53,435 bases of DNA from an archaeon (GTDB lineage Archaea > Nanobdellota > Nanobdellia > Pacearchaeales > GW2011-AR1), in the NCBI GenBank assembly GCA_018697295.1, contig JABHTJ010000008.1:1-53435 (forward strand). Direction: 5' to 3'. The position numbers and the translations under genes are program-made. This document shows positions 1-6,712 of this stretch, piece after piece (within the stretch, counting starts at the first letter, position 1; the number at the start of each line of letters is the position of its first letter). The notes below the pieces were generated by a model. It was not told the origin of the DNA, ran no database searches, and saw nothing but the letters and a program-made list of their open reading frames with translations.

Positions 1-46
1 GAAGGACTGCGATGGCCGTTGCGAGAAGGATACTGGTGACTTTCAT
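1..46 (-). CDS. Start of a putative exported or membrane protein (partial)
   Basis: An ATG at 46 on the minus strand opens a reading frame that runs off the left edge. Its 15 visible codons begin MKVTSILLATAIAVL, a short basic start followed by a hydrophobic run typical of a signal peptide or membrane anchor. No ribosome binding site is clear. A competing ATG in another frame lies about 55 nt upstream behind a GGTGG sequence, so the start is uncertain. Function is unknown. Confidence 0.3.
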   Translation of the reverse strand, partial: MKVTSILLATAIAVL

Positions 47-59
47 GGTTAGTATCTTG

Positions 60-94
60 GTTGAAGAACGGTGAGAGAGTTGAAGAACGGTGAG
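60..94. repeat. Two tandem copies of a 16-nt direct repeat
   Basis: GTTGAAGAACGGTGAG occurs at 60-75 and again at 79-94, separated by AGA (19-nt period). It lies just upstream of the leftward start at 46, in otherwise apparently noncoding sequence, and could be a regulatory site or a small slippage duplication. Confidence 0.75.
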
Positions 95-188
95 CAAACA
101 TGCAAACCACCCCTACGAAATCACTTACCTAATGACTCGTTTTGAGTGGTTGTTCAGTGGTTGGTTTCTAGAGGTTACTCCAGACCAA

Positions 189-317
189 CTAGCGGACGTG
201 TTCGAAGGCTGCTACCATAGCCCAAATTAGGACTCCGATTGCCGCCGGTCCCAAATCTATTCTGAATGGGTTGGCGGATTTTCGAGGATTTGGTGGAGAA
301 ATTCGTCTGGAGTTCAT
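189..317 (-). CDS. 42-aa single-TM micro-protein, unknown
   Basis: A 42-codon frame begins at an ATG 10 nt after the stop of the upstream leftward gene, whose stop overlaps an AGGATAA sequence that could act as a ribosome binding site. The N-terminal half is Arg/Pro/Ser-rich. Residues about 23-37 form a hydrophobic segment (GPAAIGVLIWAMVAA) compatible with one membrane helix. I do not recognise it. Support is the tight spacing and an architecture shared with neighbouring small membrane ORFs; the length is too short to exclude chance. Confidence 0.4.
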   Translation of the reverse strand: MNSRRISPPNPRKSANPFRIDLGPAAIGVLIWAMVAAFEHVR

Positions 318-326
318 CGCGATTTG

Positions 327-851
327 TTATCCTGGGTTTGAAGTGTTTTGGAGACAGGAGAGATACACTGCGCCGGCCGAAAGCAAAGCAATAGTTACGA
401 TGAAGCGGAAGAAATTCTTTCTCCTTCGTTTTTTCTTGCCCTCTTTTAGCCTTTTCCGAGATTGGGAGATTTCGTCTAACGGATTTGCTCCTTTTCTTTT
501 TGTCGTGGCAATATGCCAGGTTTTTGAGACTTCATCTTCTTCGGGAAGATCTTCGTAGATCCAATCTTCTTCGGAAGCTGACCCAGAGGGACAATAGACT
601 TCTCCTTCAAGGAGCTCGTCAGGGAATATAGTTTCCCTATAATCGAGGTCCTCTCCGAAAGTGCCTGAAGACCATTCATCTCCCAAGGCGAAATCGCTTG
701 CGAGATCTTCTTCTAAATCCTCTTTCGAGGGATTTGAAGAAATTTCTTCAGAGAGTCCCCCTTCTTGCCTGGGGAAATCCTGAATTGGAGTGGGGCATGT
801 ACCCTTGTCGACTAAAATCGATCCAGGGTTTTTTGATTCTTGATCGGTCAC
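327..851 (-). CDS. Acidic protein with basic stretch and C-terminal TM anchor, unknown
   Basis: The 174-codon frame starts at GTG (851). It has a long acidic region rich in Glu/Asp/Ser (residues about 20-110), a strongly basic segment near residue 135 (KEGKKKRRRKNFFR), and one hydrophobic helix at the C-terminus (about 148-166). This is the layout of a tail-anchored membrane protein with its acidic domain in the cytoplasm. The same acidic-basic-TM order recurs in the proteins at 1007-1303 and 3050-3235, so these may be a set. No ribosome binding site is obvious and the start may be further in. No function can be assigned. Confidence 0.55.
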   Translation of the reverse strand: MTDQESKNPGSILVDKGTCPTPIQDFPRQEGGLSEEISSNPSKEDLEEDLASDFALGDEWSSGTFGEDLDYRETIFPDELLEGEVYCPSGSASEEDWIYEDLPEEDEVSKTWHIATTKRKGANPLDEISQSRKRLKEGKKKRRRKNFFRFIVTIALLSAGAVYLSCLQNTSNPG

Positions 852-912
852 TGAGAATCTTTAGGGTGGATGGGACTGCCTCACAGGTTTGTGAGCAGCG
901 AAGTTAGGTGGA

Positions 913-1002
913 TTAAAGAACAACAGCTCCTGTTATCGCCAGTGAAATGACGAAGAGGATTGCTACTAGTTTGAGGATGCGGCTGTGGCGCGAGACATCC
1001 AT
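913..1002 (-). CDS. 29-aa single-TM micro-protein, unknown
   Basis: A 29-codon ATG frame begins just downstream of the stop of the gene at 1007-1303. An AGGAG sequence overlaps that upstream stop, suggesting translational coupling. The product is a short basic start followed by an almost uninterrupted hydrophobic helix (LKLVAILFVISLAITGAVV). It resembles other phage- or plasmid-type membrane micro-proteins in form only; there is no family assignment. Confidence 0.4.
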   Translation of the reverse strand: MDVSRHSRILKLVAILFVISLAITGAVVL

Positions 1003-1006
1003 TGCC

Positions 1007-1303
1007 TCATGGCTCCTGATCAGAAAGAGATACACCATTAGGTTCTACTCCAGGCTCTTGATTGAGCTGGCTGAGGAGAGGGATGTAATGCCAGGCCAAG
1101 GCTGTGGCGACGACGAAGGCGAGAATGGAGACGAGGCAGAAACTGACCTTCCTTCTCTTTCTTCCATTCCTTCTCCTGTCGCGTTTCTCTCGACGTTCTG
1201 CCCTCTCGGTTTTACTGAGTGGTTCTGGGTCGTCGAAGAAATCGAGTTCGTCGATTGGGTCGATTGGATCTAAGTCATCTAGTCTAGTAGAGTTTGTTTC
1301 CAT
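1007..1303 (-). CDS. Small acidic-basic-TM protein, unknown
   Basis: This 98-codon frame has an Asp-rich N-terminus (repeated DPID/DDLDP-type segments), a dense basic stretch about residues 33-52 with many Arg and Lys, then one hydrophobic helix about 53-72 and a short polar tail. The order acidic, basic, membrane helix matches the ORFs at 327-851 and 3050-3235. No clear ribosome binding site precedes the ATG at 1303. Unknown function; the basic patch next to the helix predicts a cytoplasmic N-terminus. Confidence 0.5.
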   Translation of the reverse strand: METNSTRLDDLDPIDPIDELDFFDDPEPLSKTERAERREKRDRRRNGRKRRKVSFCLVSILAFVVATALAWHYIPLLSQLNQEPGVEPNGVSLSDQEP

Positions 1304-1341
1304 GATGGTTGGTTGGTGAAAGTTCCTTTCTTGAGGAACGC

Positions 1342-1572
1342 CTAGTAGGACCTTGTACGAATGAGCTCCTGGGCAGTAGAGTAGAATTGTTCTCCTTCCT
1401 GGGGAAATCCCTTCTCTGTGAAGAGTTGGCTTATTTCATTGCTGAGAGCCTCTGCTCCAGGAAAGTCACACTCCCCTATCTCTGCAAGGATTAGATCTCT
1501 GGAAAGATCCATTGCCTTGGAGATTTCTCCTTCAGCGAGGAGTGTTGCGACGAGATTAGTCTTCGGCGGCAT
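1342..1572 (-). CDS. Small helical protein, unknown
   Basis: A 76-codon leftward frame with a soluble, alpha-helical-looking product (alternating Leu/Ala/Glu, no membrane segment). Spacing to the neighbours on both sides is short and the strand agrees. No ribosome binding site is visible before the ATG at 1572. I do not recognise it; it could be part of a helical repeat protein broken up by frame changes. Confidence 0.4.
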   Translation of the reverse strand: MPPKTNLVATLLAEGEISKAMDLSRDLILAEIGECDFPGAEALSNEISQLFTEKGFPQEGEQFYSTAQELIRTRSY

Positions 1573-1589
1573 ATTTGCTGGGGTTTGGG

Positions 1590-2045
1590 CTAGAGGAGAG
1601 GGGTGAAGGACCTTTTCCCAGAACCGAGACGTGTCAGGACGATCGCTGCGAAGTTGCGTGCCAAGAGGTTTTTCTCTTCAGGGTGTTGTTCTTCGAAGAG
1701 TTTACCGATTCTGCCGGCGACACTTCTTGCAGCAGTCGTCTCCCGAAATTCGCTCTTCGGATGACGGTCTATCACCCAGGTTGCGAAAGTCAAGGCGACG
1801 GCCTTACCATCCCGAACAAGAACATTGGCAACCTCTTCGAGGATGGTGTCCTCAAGTGGAGCCAGCATGAGCAGTTCGACTCGCTCCTCAAGAGTTAGTG
1901 GAGCGTCTTCTTCGGATGAAACCGAATCGGACATGGCAATGCGATTCTCTCCGACCTCAAAGAGTTTTGTGGACGAAGGAGGCGTTGTTGCGAGAGGGAT
2001 GATGGACGGCGTGGCGGATGCGGAGAGGGGATTGAGGTGAGTCAT
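1590..2045 (-). CDS. Unknown helical protein of the GC-rich island
   Basis: The frame has 151 codons. The first ~37 residues are low complexity (Ser/Pro/Thr/Ala) and a second ATG at about codon 38 begins a more convincing acidic-helical domain, so the shorter form is possible. A GAGAT sequence just before the ATG at 2045 is a weak ribosome binding site. No membrane segment and no recognisable motif. Confidence 0.45.
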   Translation of the reverse strand: MTHLNPLSASATPSIIPLATTPPSSTKLFEVGENRIAMSDSVSSEEDAPLTLEERVELLMLAPLEDTILEEVANVLVRDGKAVALTFATWVIDRHPKSEFRETTAARSVAGRIGKLFEEQHPEEKNLLARNFAAIVLTRLGSGKRSFTPLL

Positions 2046-2054
2046 TGGGATCTC

Positions 2055-2225
2055 TTAGCGGTCGGTGGAGATTGGAGTCTCCTGAGTTTGGGATTGGTGA
2101 GACGGGAAACACTGCGCCATAAATGCAGTTGCTACGAAGATGGCGAAGAAGTAGTAGAAGATCATGCGGAACGCACGCCTCCAGTTGATGTCGTTGCTTG
2201 ACGACCTTGGGCTAGGAGCGGGCAT
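2055..2225 (-). CDS. 56-aa single-TM micro-protein, unknown
   Basis: An ATG at 2225 follows a good Shine-Dalgarno sequence AAGGAG at 2229-2234 on the minus strand. The start overlaps the end of the gene at 2212-2679 by 14 nt, a typical coupled arrangement. The 56-residue product has a Pro/Ser-rich start, a WRRAFR basic patch, an aromatic-rich membrane helix (residues about 21-40) and a polar Gln/Thr tail. Function unknown, but the ribosome binding site makes this one of the better supported micro-genes here. Confidence 0.55.
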   Translation of the reverse strand: MPAPSPRSSSNDINWRRAFRMIFYYFFAIFVATAFMAQCFPSHQSQTQETPISTDR

Positions 2226-2679
2226 ATTCTCCTTCTTGGTCGGCAGTTGAAATTGCCTGCCTTATTGTATCTCTAGAAGAAGAGAAGACCGTTCTTCCCT
2301 CGCCAACTAGGACTTGTCGCGTCATCTTGATGACGATGGCCTTTCGAGCGAACGTGTATCTTGGCCTTGGAGCAGAAGAGGCCATGGGGATGCGAGCGAA
2401 CAAACTCTCGCTGTCTATATTCCGGAGGAATTCATAGACTGCCACCACCGTTAGACGGTGGGCTGTTTCTTGGGATAGGCAGATCGAAGATCTTCTTTCC
2501 ACCCTATCTACAATCGCACAGGCCAGTTTCCAGTGGTCTGCAAAACTGAAGATGAGGAAGCGAGAGTCCACGAGGACTTCGCGTGGTTCGTTTGTGAGCA
2601 ACTCCTCCCAAAGCGTATTGAGGAAGTTGCGGGCTCCAGACGGTGGCCTGAAGGTAGGGGGGGATTCTAGAGGTTGCAT
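2212..2679 (-). CDS. Unknown soluble protein (155 aa)
   Basis: A 155-codon frame begins at an ATG preceded by GGAG about 10 nt upstream. The product has mixed composition with no membrane segment; hydrophobic and charged residues alternate as in a folded globular domain. Its leader (2680-2716) is near-identical to that of the next gene upstream. I do not recognise the family. Confidence 0.5.
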   Translation of the reverse strand: MQPLESPPTFRPPSGARNFLNTLWEELLTNEPREVLVDSRFLIFSFADHWKLACAIVDRVERRSSICLSQETAHRLTVVAVYEFLRNIDSESLFARIPMASSAPRPRYTFARKAIVIKMTRQVLVGEGRTVFSSSRDTIRQAISTADQEGEYARS

Positions 2680-2716
2680 GGCGCGGTACTCCTTGTTGGA
2701 GGTTGTGGCGAAGGAC
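2677..2716 (-). repeat. Duplicated 5' leader, copy 1
   Basis: On the minus strand the segment from GTCCTTCGCC to the ATG of the 155-aa gene closely matches the segment 2998-3043 in front of the 93-aa gene, with one short gap and a few substitutions. Both copies end in AAGGAGNACCGCGNCATG, so the ribosome binding site and start context are duplicated together. Confidence 0.6.
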
Positions 2717-2718
2717 TA

Positions 2719-3000
2719 TCAGTCAATGTCCTGTAGAGAGATTGATTCGACTTCCGCTATCTCTAGTGGAAGCGCGGCTGCGGCTGCTCCTTTCTGGAGA
2801 GCGAGCTCATCGAAGTAGGAATCTCCTTCGGCCTCATGGTCGAGAGTTTCCCATTCCTTGGAGAAAGCGCGATCGTCGTAGCACTCTCTTATTTCTTCTT
2901 CTGGAGTGGCCGAGAAGTCGAGTTCTGGCGAGGTCACGAAGCCTTCATGTTCTTCCGAAGACTGTCGATTGAGCTCTTCTGCTGAAAGATGGATGGTCAT
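2719..3000 (-). CDS. Small acidic soluble protein, unknown
   Basis: This 93-codon frame has a strong ribosome binding site (AAGGAG at 3010-3015 on the minus strand, 9 nt before the ATG). The product is very acidic, with clustered Glu and Asp and a short poly-Ala stretch near the C-terminus, and no membrane helix. Small acidic proteins of this kind are common among phage-encoded inhibitors and DNA mimics, but that is only an analogy. Confidence 0.5.
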   Translation of the reverse strand: MTIHLSAEELNRQSSEEHEGFVTSPELDFSATPEEEIRECYDDRAFSKEWETLDHEAEGDSYFDELALQKGAAAAALPLEIAEVESISLQDID

Positions 3001-3043
3001 GTCGCGGTGCTCCTTGGCTGGAGTAGTGGTTGGGGCGAAGGAC
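2998..3043 (-). repeat. Duplicated 5' leader, copy 2
   Basis: Second copy of the leader described at 2677-2716. GTCCTTCGCC and the AAGGAG...CATG context are conserved, with about 6 extra bases in the middle. Confidence 0.6.
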
Positions 3044-3049
3044 GGAGTC

Positions 3050-3235
3050 TTAGCTCTGGCTGAGCTGCTTGCCCACGAAAAAGAGAAGGATGACGATTCC
3101 TATGCAGACCGGGACTCCGACGTACCAGTTGGTCCAGTCTCTTCGTCTTGCTTGCTGACGCCTTTCTTGCGAAGCATCTTCTTCGAGTAGTTCGTTGAGT
3201 TCTTCTGTGTCTTCGGGAAGTTCGGTGAGTTCCAT
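3050..3235 (-). CDS. 61-aa acidic-basic-TM protein, unknown
   Basis: A 61-codon frame with AGGA shortly before the ATG at 3235. Residues 1-22 are acidic, 24-33 strongly basic (QERRQQARRR), and about 38-57 form a single membrane helix. This is the most compact version of the acidic-basic-TM plan seen at 327-851 and 1007-1303. It is the first gene of the leftward island. Function unknown. Confidence 0.5.
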   Translation of the reverse strand: MELTELPEDTEELNELLEEDASQERRQQARRRDWTNWYVGVPVCIGIVILLFFVGKQLSQS

Positions 3236-3570
3236 AATCCTAAGATGGTAGGGGTTTTTGCAGGTATTCCGACGAGAAACAGTGGTATTTCGGGGGAAAA
3301 ATCTGAGAGAATGGACCTCAAATTAGCGCAGTGGCTAGAGAAAACAGTTCTCTTTCAAGCCTCAGAATAGGTTGTTGCCAACTTTTATTCGAGGTATTCC
3401 GTTATGTTTCTGGTGTTACTTGTAGCTTTTTTAGGGGTACGTTGTTACTGGGAGGACAAAGTGTCCGAAACGGAATGGTTTATTTGAGGTTTTTATGAGT
3501 GATTGAGAAGTGTTTTTGCTTTATAAGTTTTACTGATTTGTCATTTTATAGTTATGACAAAATCAAAGAA
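3236..3570. other. Gene-free junction between the GC-rich island and the archaeal segment
   Basis: No convincing ORF. It contains the decamer AGGTATTCCG twice (3262-3271 and 3392-3401), a small hairpin GGACA-AAG-TGTCC near 3455, and an 8-bp inverted repeat at 3537-3561. Base composition falls to the AT-rich background by about 3490. Promoters for the leftward island would be expected here, but I cannot identify a consensus one. Confidence 0.5.
3537..3561. repeat. Inverted repeat downstream of the 3571-4275 gene
   Basis: TTTGTCAT (3537-3544) and ATGACAAA (3554-3561) are perfect inverted copies separated by 9 nt. It lies just past the stop of the leftward membrane protein gene and at the edge of the composition change. 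A transcription end hairpin is possible, but no T-run follows on that strand. Confidence 0.4.
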
Positions 3571-4275
3571 TTATTGAGAAGTTTTTCTGAGTGCTTGTGC
3601 GGCTAGATCAAGAGTTTTTTGATTTCTTAGTTGTTTTGCTGCTGCCTCTTTTACCTTATCTTTTACAAAAGTTTTTATGAGAGTCATTGCAATTTTTGGA
3701 GAAGCAATTAGAAAGTATACTCCGAAGATTACAACTAGTAGTGCAATAATTAATGCGATTGCGATTCCCCATGGAAGGATTACATTCCAGACGATTATCA
3801 GGATGTGAGTGAATGCAGATGCTGCCATGAAAATTACTTTGAAGACAAGCAAGGGTACAAAAATTGCCAAACCGATTGTTCGTGCAACATAATCATTTGG
3901 AAAAAATGAGAAATATTTTGGGAGGTTTAGAACTAGGTGAGCAATGAGAAATAACATAATATAAAAGTTGATAAAAAATAGCCAAGAGATTTCAGGAATC
4001 ATTCCAAAAATTAATCCTAGCCATTGGGCATTTTCTGCTATCCAGGCATTGATTATATCAATTTTTACTTCCGCATTTGTTTTGAGAGTTTCTAATTTTC
4101 CCCAGTGAATTTTTCCTGTTTCTGGATCTATTGGAATGCCTTCAGTTATATTTTCTATTGCCTCTACATCATCTCCTTCAAATCCGGTGCTTGGTTGTTC
4201 GAGTGCGAGAACTTGAGAAAACAAAAGAAGTGCAAGAATTACTAAGGATATTCGAGATACAAACTCTTTTTTCAT
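3571..4275 (-). CDS. Exported polytopic membrane protein, unknown
   Basis: The 234-aa product has a cleavable-looking signal peptide (basic start, hydrophobic core, residues 1-24), an acidic/polar outside segment to about residue 80, then roughly four membrane helices, and a Lys-rich C-terminal tail of about 35 residues in the cytoplasm. It is the last of a run of signal-peptide-plus-multi-TM proteins (to 7516) and shares their layout but not the YSxLG motif. A TTTAAAAG box at about 4297-4304 precedes the ATG at 4275 at leaderless spacing. No family recognised. Confidence 0.75.
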   Translation of the reverse strand: MKKEFVSRISLVILALLLFSQVLALEQPSTGFEGDDVEAIENITEGIPIDPETGKIHWGKLETLKTNAEVKIDIINAWIAENAQWLGLIFGMIPEISWLFFINFYIMLFLIAHLVLNLPKYFSFFPNDYVARTIGLAIFVPLLVFKVIFMAASAFTHILIIVWNVILPWGIAIALIIALLVVIFGVYFLIASPKIAMTLIKTFVKDKVKEAAAKQLRNQKTLDLAAQALRKTSQ

Positions 4276-4345
4276 TCTTGTGTTAAGTATATGAAACTTT
4301 TAAACTTTGCGCGCGGTTGCTCGGAAACTGTATGAAGCAAACTAT

Positions 4346-4351
4346 TTTAAA
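4346..4351 (+). promoter_or_regulatory. TATA box, leaderless promoter of the 4373 gene
   Basis: TTTAAA within ATTTTAAAG lies 22-27 nt before the ATG at 4373, the spacing repeated across this window. It supports 4373 over the upstream TTG at 4307. Confidence 0.55.
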
Positions 4352-4372
4352 GATTATTTTGTTGGAATTGCT

Positions 4373-4990
4373 ATGAAGAGGCTCAATCTATTTTTGATTT
4401 TGATTGTCTTAGTTAGTTCTTTTGCACTCGTTGCTGGAGCAGAGGAAGATAACCCGACGATTAATGAAACTCTAGAGGAATTATCAGAGACATTAGAAGA
4501 AGAAGGATATGGGTTTAATTCGTCTTTTGATGGCGAGGTTATGATAATAGAACCATTGAAAATTCCTGCGAGAATTCTTTTAGGAATTCCACTAGAAGAA
4601 GATGTTCAAATAGAAATATTTATTGTGTTAATATCATTATGGGTCGCAATATTTATGTTGATCCTCGGAGTTTTGCAGTTAACCTCTTTTATGAATGAAG
4701 GCTATGTGCGATTTCTTGGTGCACTCGTTATTACATCTCTGATTTCACTTACGGGAATTACTTTATGGATGGTAGAGTATTTGTTTTACCTTTTAGATTT
4801 CTTTGACTGGATAGAGAAGTTAGGATCGTGGCAAATCGTTTTAGGAATTCTCGTCGGTGGATTAGTCATCTTGGCAGTTAAGAAATTGATGGACCGTTTG
4901 GGATTGAAAATCGAAGAAGAGCAAGATAATTCAATAGTTAGAAATATGAACTTGCTTGGCACTAATGCTCAGGAAATGGCAAAACAATAG
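4373..4990 (+). CDS. Exported membrane protein, unknown
   Basis: Start taken at the ATG at 4373 (205 aa) because a signal peptide begins there and a TATA-like box lies 22-27 nt upstream; the in-frame TTG at 4307 would put a non-hydrophobic stretch in front. After the signal peptide comes an acidic extracellular segment (about residues 22-75), then three to four membrane helices, and a charged C-terminal tail. It is divergent from the 3571-4275 gene. Unknown function, probably part of the same envelope-protein group. Confidence 0.7.
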   Translation: MKRLNLFLILIVLVSSFALVAGAEEDNPTINETLEELSETLEEEGYGFNSSFDGEVMIIEPLKIPARILLGIPLEEDVQIEIFIVLISLWVAIFMLILGVLQLTSFMNEGYVRFLGALVITSLISLTGITLWMVEYLFYLLDFFDWIEKLGSWQIVLGILVGGLVILAVKKLMDRLGLKIEEEQDNSIVRNMNLLGTNAQEMAKQ

Positions 4991-5048
4991 AGTTCACTCA
5001 TATTCTAAAAAAATAAAAAACCATAAAAAAATAAATGGTTATAAAAAA

Positions 5049-5765
5049 TTAATTTTCTGCTGCATCTGCTGCTGCGTTTGCTTCATCAACATTTGCCTGT
5101 CTTCCTGCAATCGCACGTCGAACGTTATCCTTTACTTGACCCATATCCTCATCCATAGACAGTTTTCCAACTTTCCCAAACATCCAGCCGATAGCAAAGA
5201 ACATTAGTACTGATAGGCCTGCTAATATCCTGTGCAGCCATAGTGCCGTAGAATCATCAGGTGCTGTGAGATTTTTATAGATTAGGAATAGAGAAAATGC
5301 TCCCCACATTGCCCATGCAAATGCCTTATTCATCAATCTTTGAGCAGGTTTTTTCTTGGTTCCTGTTGAAGCCAGTTGGAAAGTAAATGCTGTTAAGATT
5401 ATAAATGGTAAAACTCCTCCTAGAACAAATCCGAGTGCCGAATAAGTTGTCATTAAAACAAAAATTTCGTGAGGGGTAATATATGCCATCGATAGGAACC
5501 CTACAATTATTGCAACGGCCCATTTTAGTGGATCTTTTCCCTTTCCACTCAAACCTGGAATTGCGCCTGAAACACCGAAGATTAGAATACTAAGTAATGC
5601 CCAGAATAAATATTTTGCAAAATTTGCGCTAAAATCTTTACCTTCCTCCCAAACAGTTAACCAATCACCGATAGGATTTGCAGCTGCTACGAAATTCATA
5701 GCGAAGGCAAATAGGAACAATCCTAGAATACTATAACTTAAAATTTTTTTTGTATTTTTTTTCAT
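5049..5765 (-). CDS. Signal-peptide multi-TM protein, paralog of the 5895 and 6713 genes
   Basis: The 238-aa protein has a signal peptide (ending near AAANP), about six membrane helices, and a short Asp/Ala-rich tail. The segment YSALGFVLGGVLPF (about residue 108) matches YSVLGVSLTAFLPL and YSALGIAVSAGLPF in the two genes to the right, indicating a tandem paralog family. Unlike those genes it has a strong ribosome binding site (GAAAGGAGGT) and an apparent 5' leader. Substrate or role unknown. Confidence 0.75.
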   Translation of the reverse strand: MKKNTKKILSYSILGLFLFAFAMNFVAAANPIGDWLTVWEEGKDFSANFAKYLFWALLSILIFGVSGAIPGLSGKGKDPLKWAVAIIVGFLSMAYITPHEIFVLMTTYSALGFVLGGVLPFIILTAFTFQLASTGTKKKPAQRLMNKAFAWAMWGAFSLFLIYKNLTAPDDSTALWLHRILAGLSVLMFFAIGWMFGKVGKLSMDEDMGQVKDNVRRAIAGRQANVDEANAAADAAEN

Positions 5766-5770
5766 ATTAT

Positions 5771-5780
5771 ACCTCCTTTC
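5771..5780 (-). promoter_or_regulatory. Strong Shine-Dalgarno site GAAAGGAGGT
   Basis: A full AGGAGGT complement to the 16S 3' end sits 5 nt before the ATG at 5765. It stands out because the neighbouring genes are leaderless, and suggests higher or separately controlled expression. Confidence 0.75.
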
Positions 5781-5894
5781 AGTAATTTATAATTGAAGAT
5801 AACTTATCCTCTTAATTATATATTTGTTAGAATTTAATAGAAAAAGAATATTATAAACTTTACCTTCGAGATTCATTTGAGATGAGTAATTAAA

Positions 5895-6674
5895 TTAACC
5901 TTTTCTTAGGCGTTTGATTTGATCAACTAGATTTTTTCTCATTTTAATGTAGACGTGTTTTGGATAACGGTTTTTACTATAATGTTCTTCGAGTTTATCT
6001 AATTCCTCATCCAATTTTGCGGCAATTTGCAATTTTTTTGCTTGATCGATCACACCATATTCTTGCTTGATTATTGCCCTTCTTATCGTTCCGTCGAAGA
6101 ATAAAAATAAGAATGCTAGAACTCCGGTCCAAAAGTATATCCACGAGAGTGCTCCGAGTTGATCATACCTAGAGCCCCAAATTCCCAAATAAACGACGAT
6201 GAAAAATATCCAAAGAACTCTTCTCACAATCGTAGGACCTGTAAAACTCTGCACGAAATAAAAGTAGATTAAGAGTGGCAAGAATGCAGTCAAACTTACT
6301 CCGAGCACAGAATAAGGTAAAATCATTGTCTGAACTAAACTACTTTCGACTAAGAATCTCGTCGATAAAAGTGAAACACTTACGGCGATAATCCAGCGAA
6401 TTACTTTATTTTTATCTCCTTCGAAAATTGGAATTCTTGAAATGCTAATATAGACTATTGTTAGAATTACTACTAAGAATAAAATCCTTTCAAATAATAA
6501 ATCTCCAGAGCCTCCAAGAAGTGCTGCGAAAAATGGTCCGAGTAAACTCTCTACGAGGAGGATTAATTGATTCATGCCGTTGCCAAGACCTGTAATTGGA
6601 TCTTGGAGATAAGACGCGCTTGCAAAAGTAATTGCCTGAATAAACAATAGTAATGAAGGTAGCGTCTTTTTCAT
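5895..6674 (-). CDS. Signal-peptide multi-TM protein, paralog family member
   Basis: This 259-aa protein has a signal peptide, an extracellular helix-like segment, about six membrane helices and a basic coiled-coil-like C-terminal tail (about 200-259, rich in Lys/Glu). It aligns by eye along its length with the protein at 6713-7516, including ILFLVVILT, the LPYSVLGVSL motif and a conserved SRYD/SRWD pair. A TATAAA at leaderless distance precedes it. Family unknown to me. Confidence 0.75.
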   Translation of the reverse strand: MKKTLPSLLLFIQAITFASASYLQDPITGLGNGMNQLILLVESLLGPFFAALLGGSGDLLFERILFLVVILTIVYISISRIPIFEGDKNKVIRWIIAVSVSLLSTRFLVESSLVQTMILPYSVLGVSLTAFLPLLIYFYFVQSFTGPTIVRRVLWIFFIVVYLGIWGSRYDQLGALSWIYFWTGVLAFLFLFFDGTIRRAIIKQEYGVIDQAKKLQIAAKLDEELDKLEEHYSKNRYPKHVYIKMRKNLVDQIKRLRKG

Positions 6675-6695
6675 AGTTGAATTAGATGAATAGAG

Positions 6696-6701
6696 TTTAT
6701 A
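6696..6701 (-). promoter_or_regulatory. TATA box of the 5895-6674 gene
   Basis: TATAAA on the minus strand, 22-27 nt before the ATG at 6674. Confidence 0.7.
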
Positions 6702-6712
6702 AAATTTAGGGA

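Larger units (their letters stand above)
1..3330. other. GC-rich island of small leftward ORFs (foreign element or chimeric contig end)
   Basis: The first ~3.3 kb is visibly richer in G and C than the rest of the window. Its genes use GAG, CTC, GCC and AGG codons that are scarce further right. All plausible genes point left, are short (29-174 codons), often touch or overlap, and several have AAGGAG-type ribosome binding sites. None resembles a protein I recognise, and no archaeal core gene or TATA/leaderless start is evident. Composition changes between about 3360 and 3500. Either an integrated virus/plasmid-like element or an assembly join to another organism would explain this; the sequence alone does not decide. 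Confidence 0.7.

Noticed and set aside
1-3330. Rightward ORFs in the left island
   Set aside because: They overlap leftward frames that have better ribosome binding sites, membrane-segment design and gene-to-gene spacing.
3313-3345. tRNA-like D-arm sequence (TTAGCGCAGTGGCTAGAG)
   Set aside because: The 5' and 3' flanks cannot form a 7-bp acceptor stem and no anticodon or T-arm is in place.
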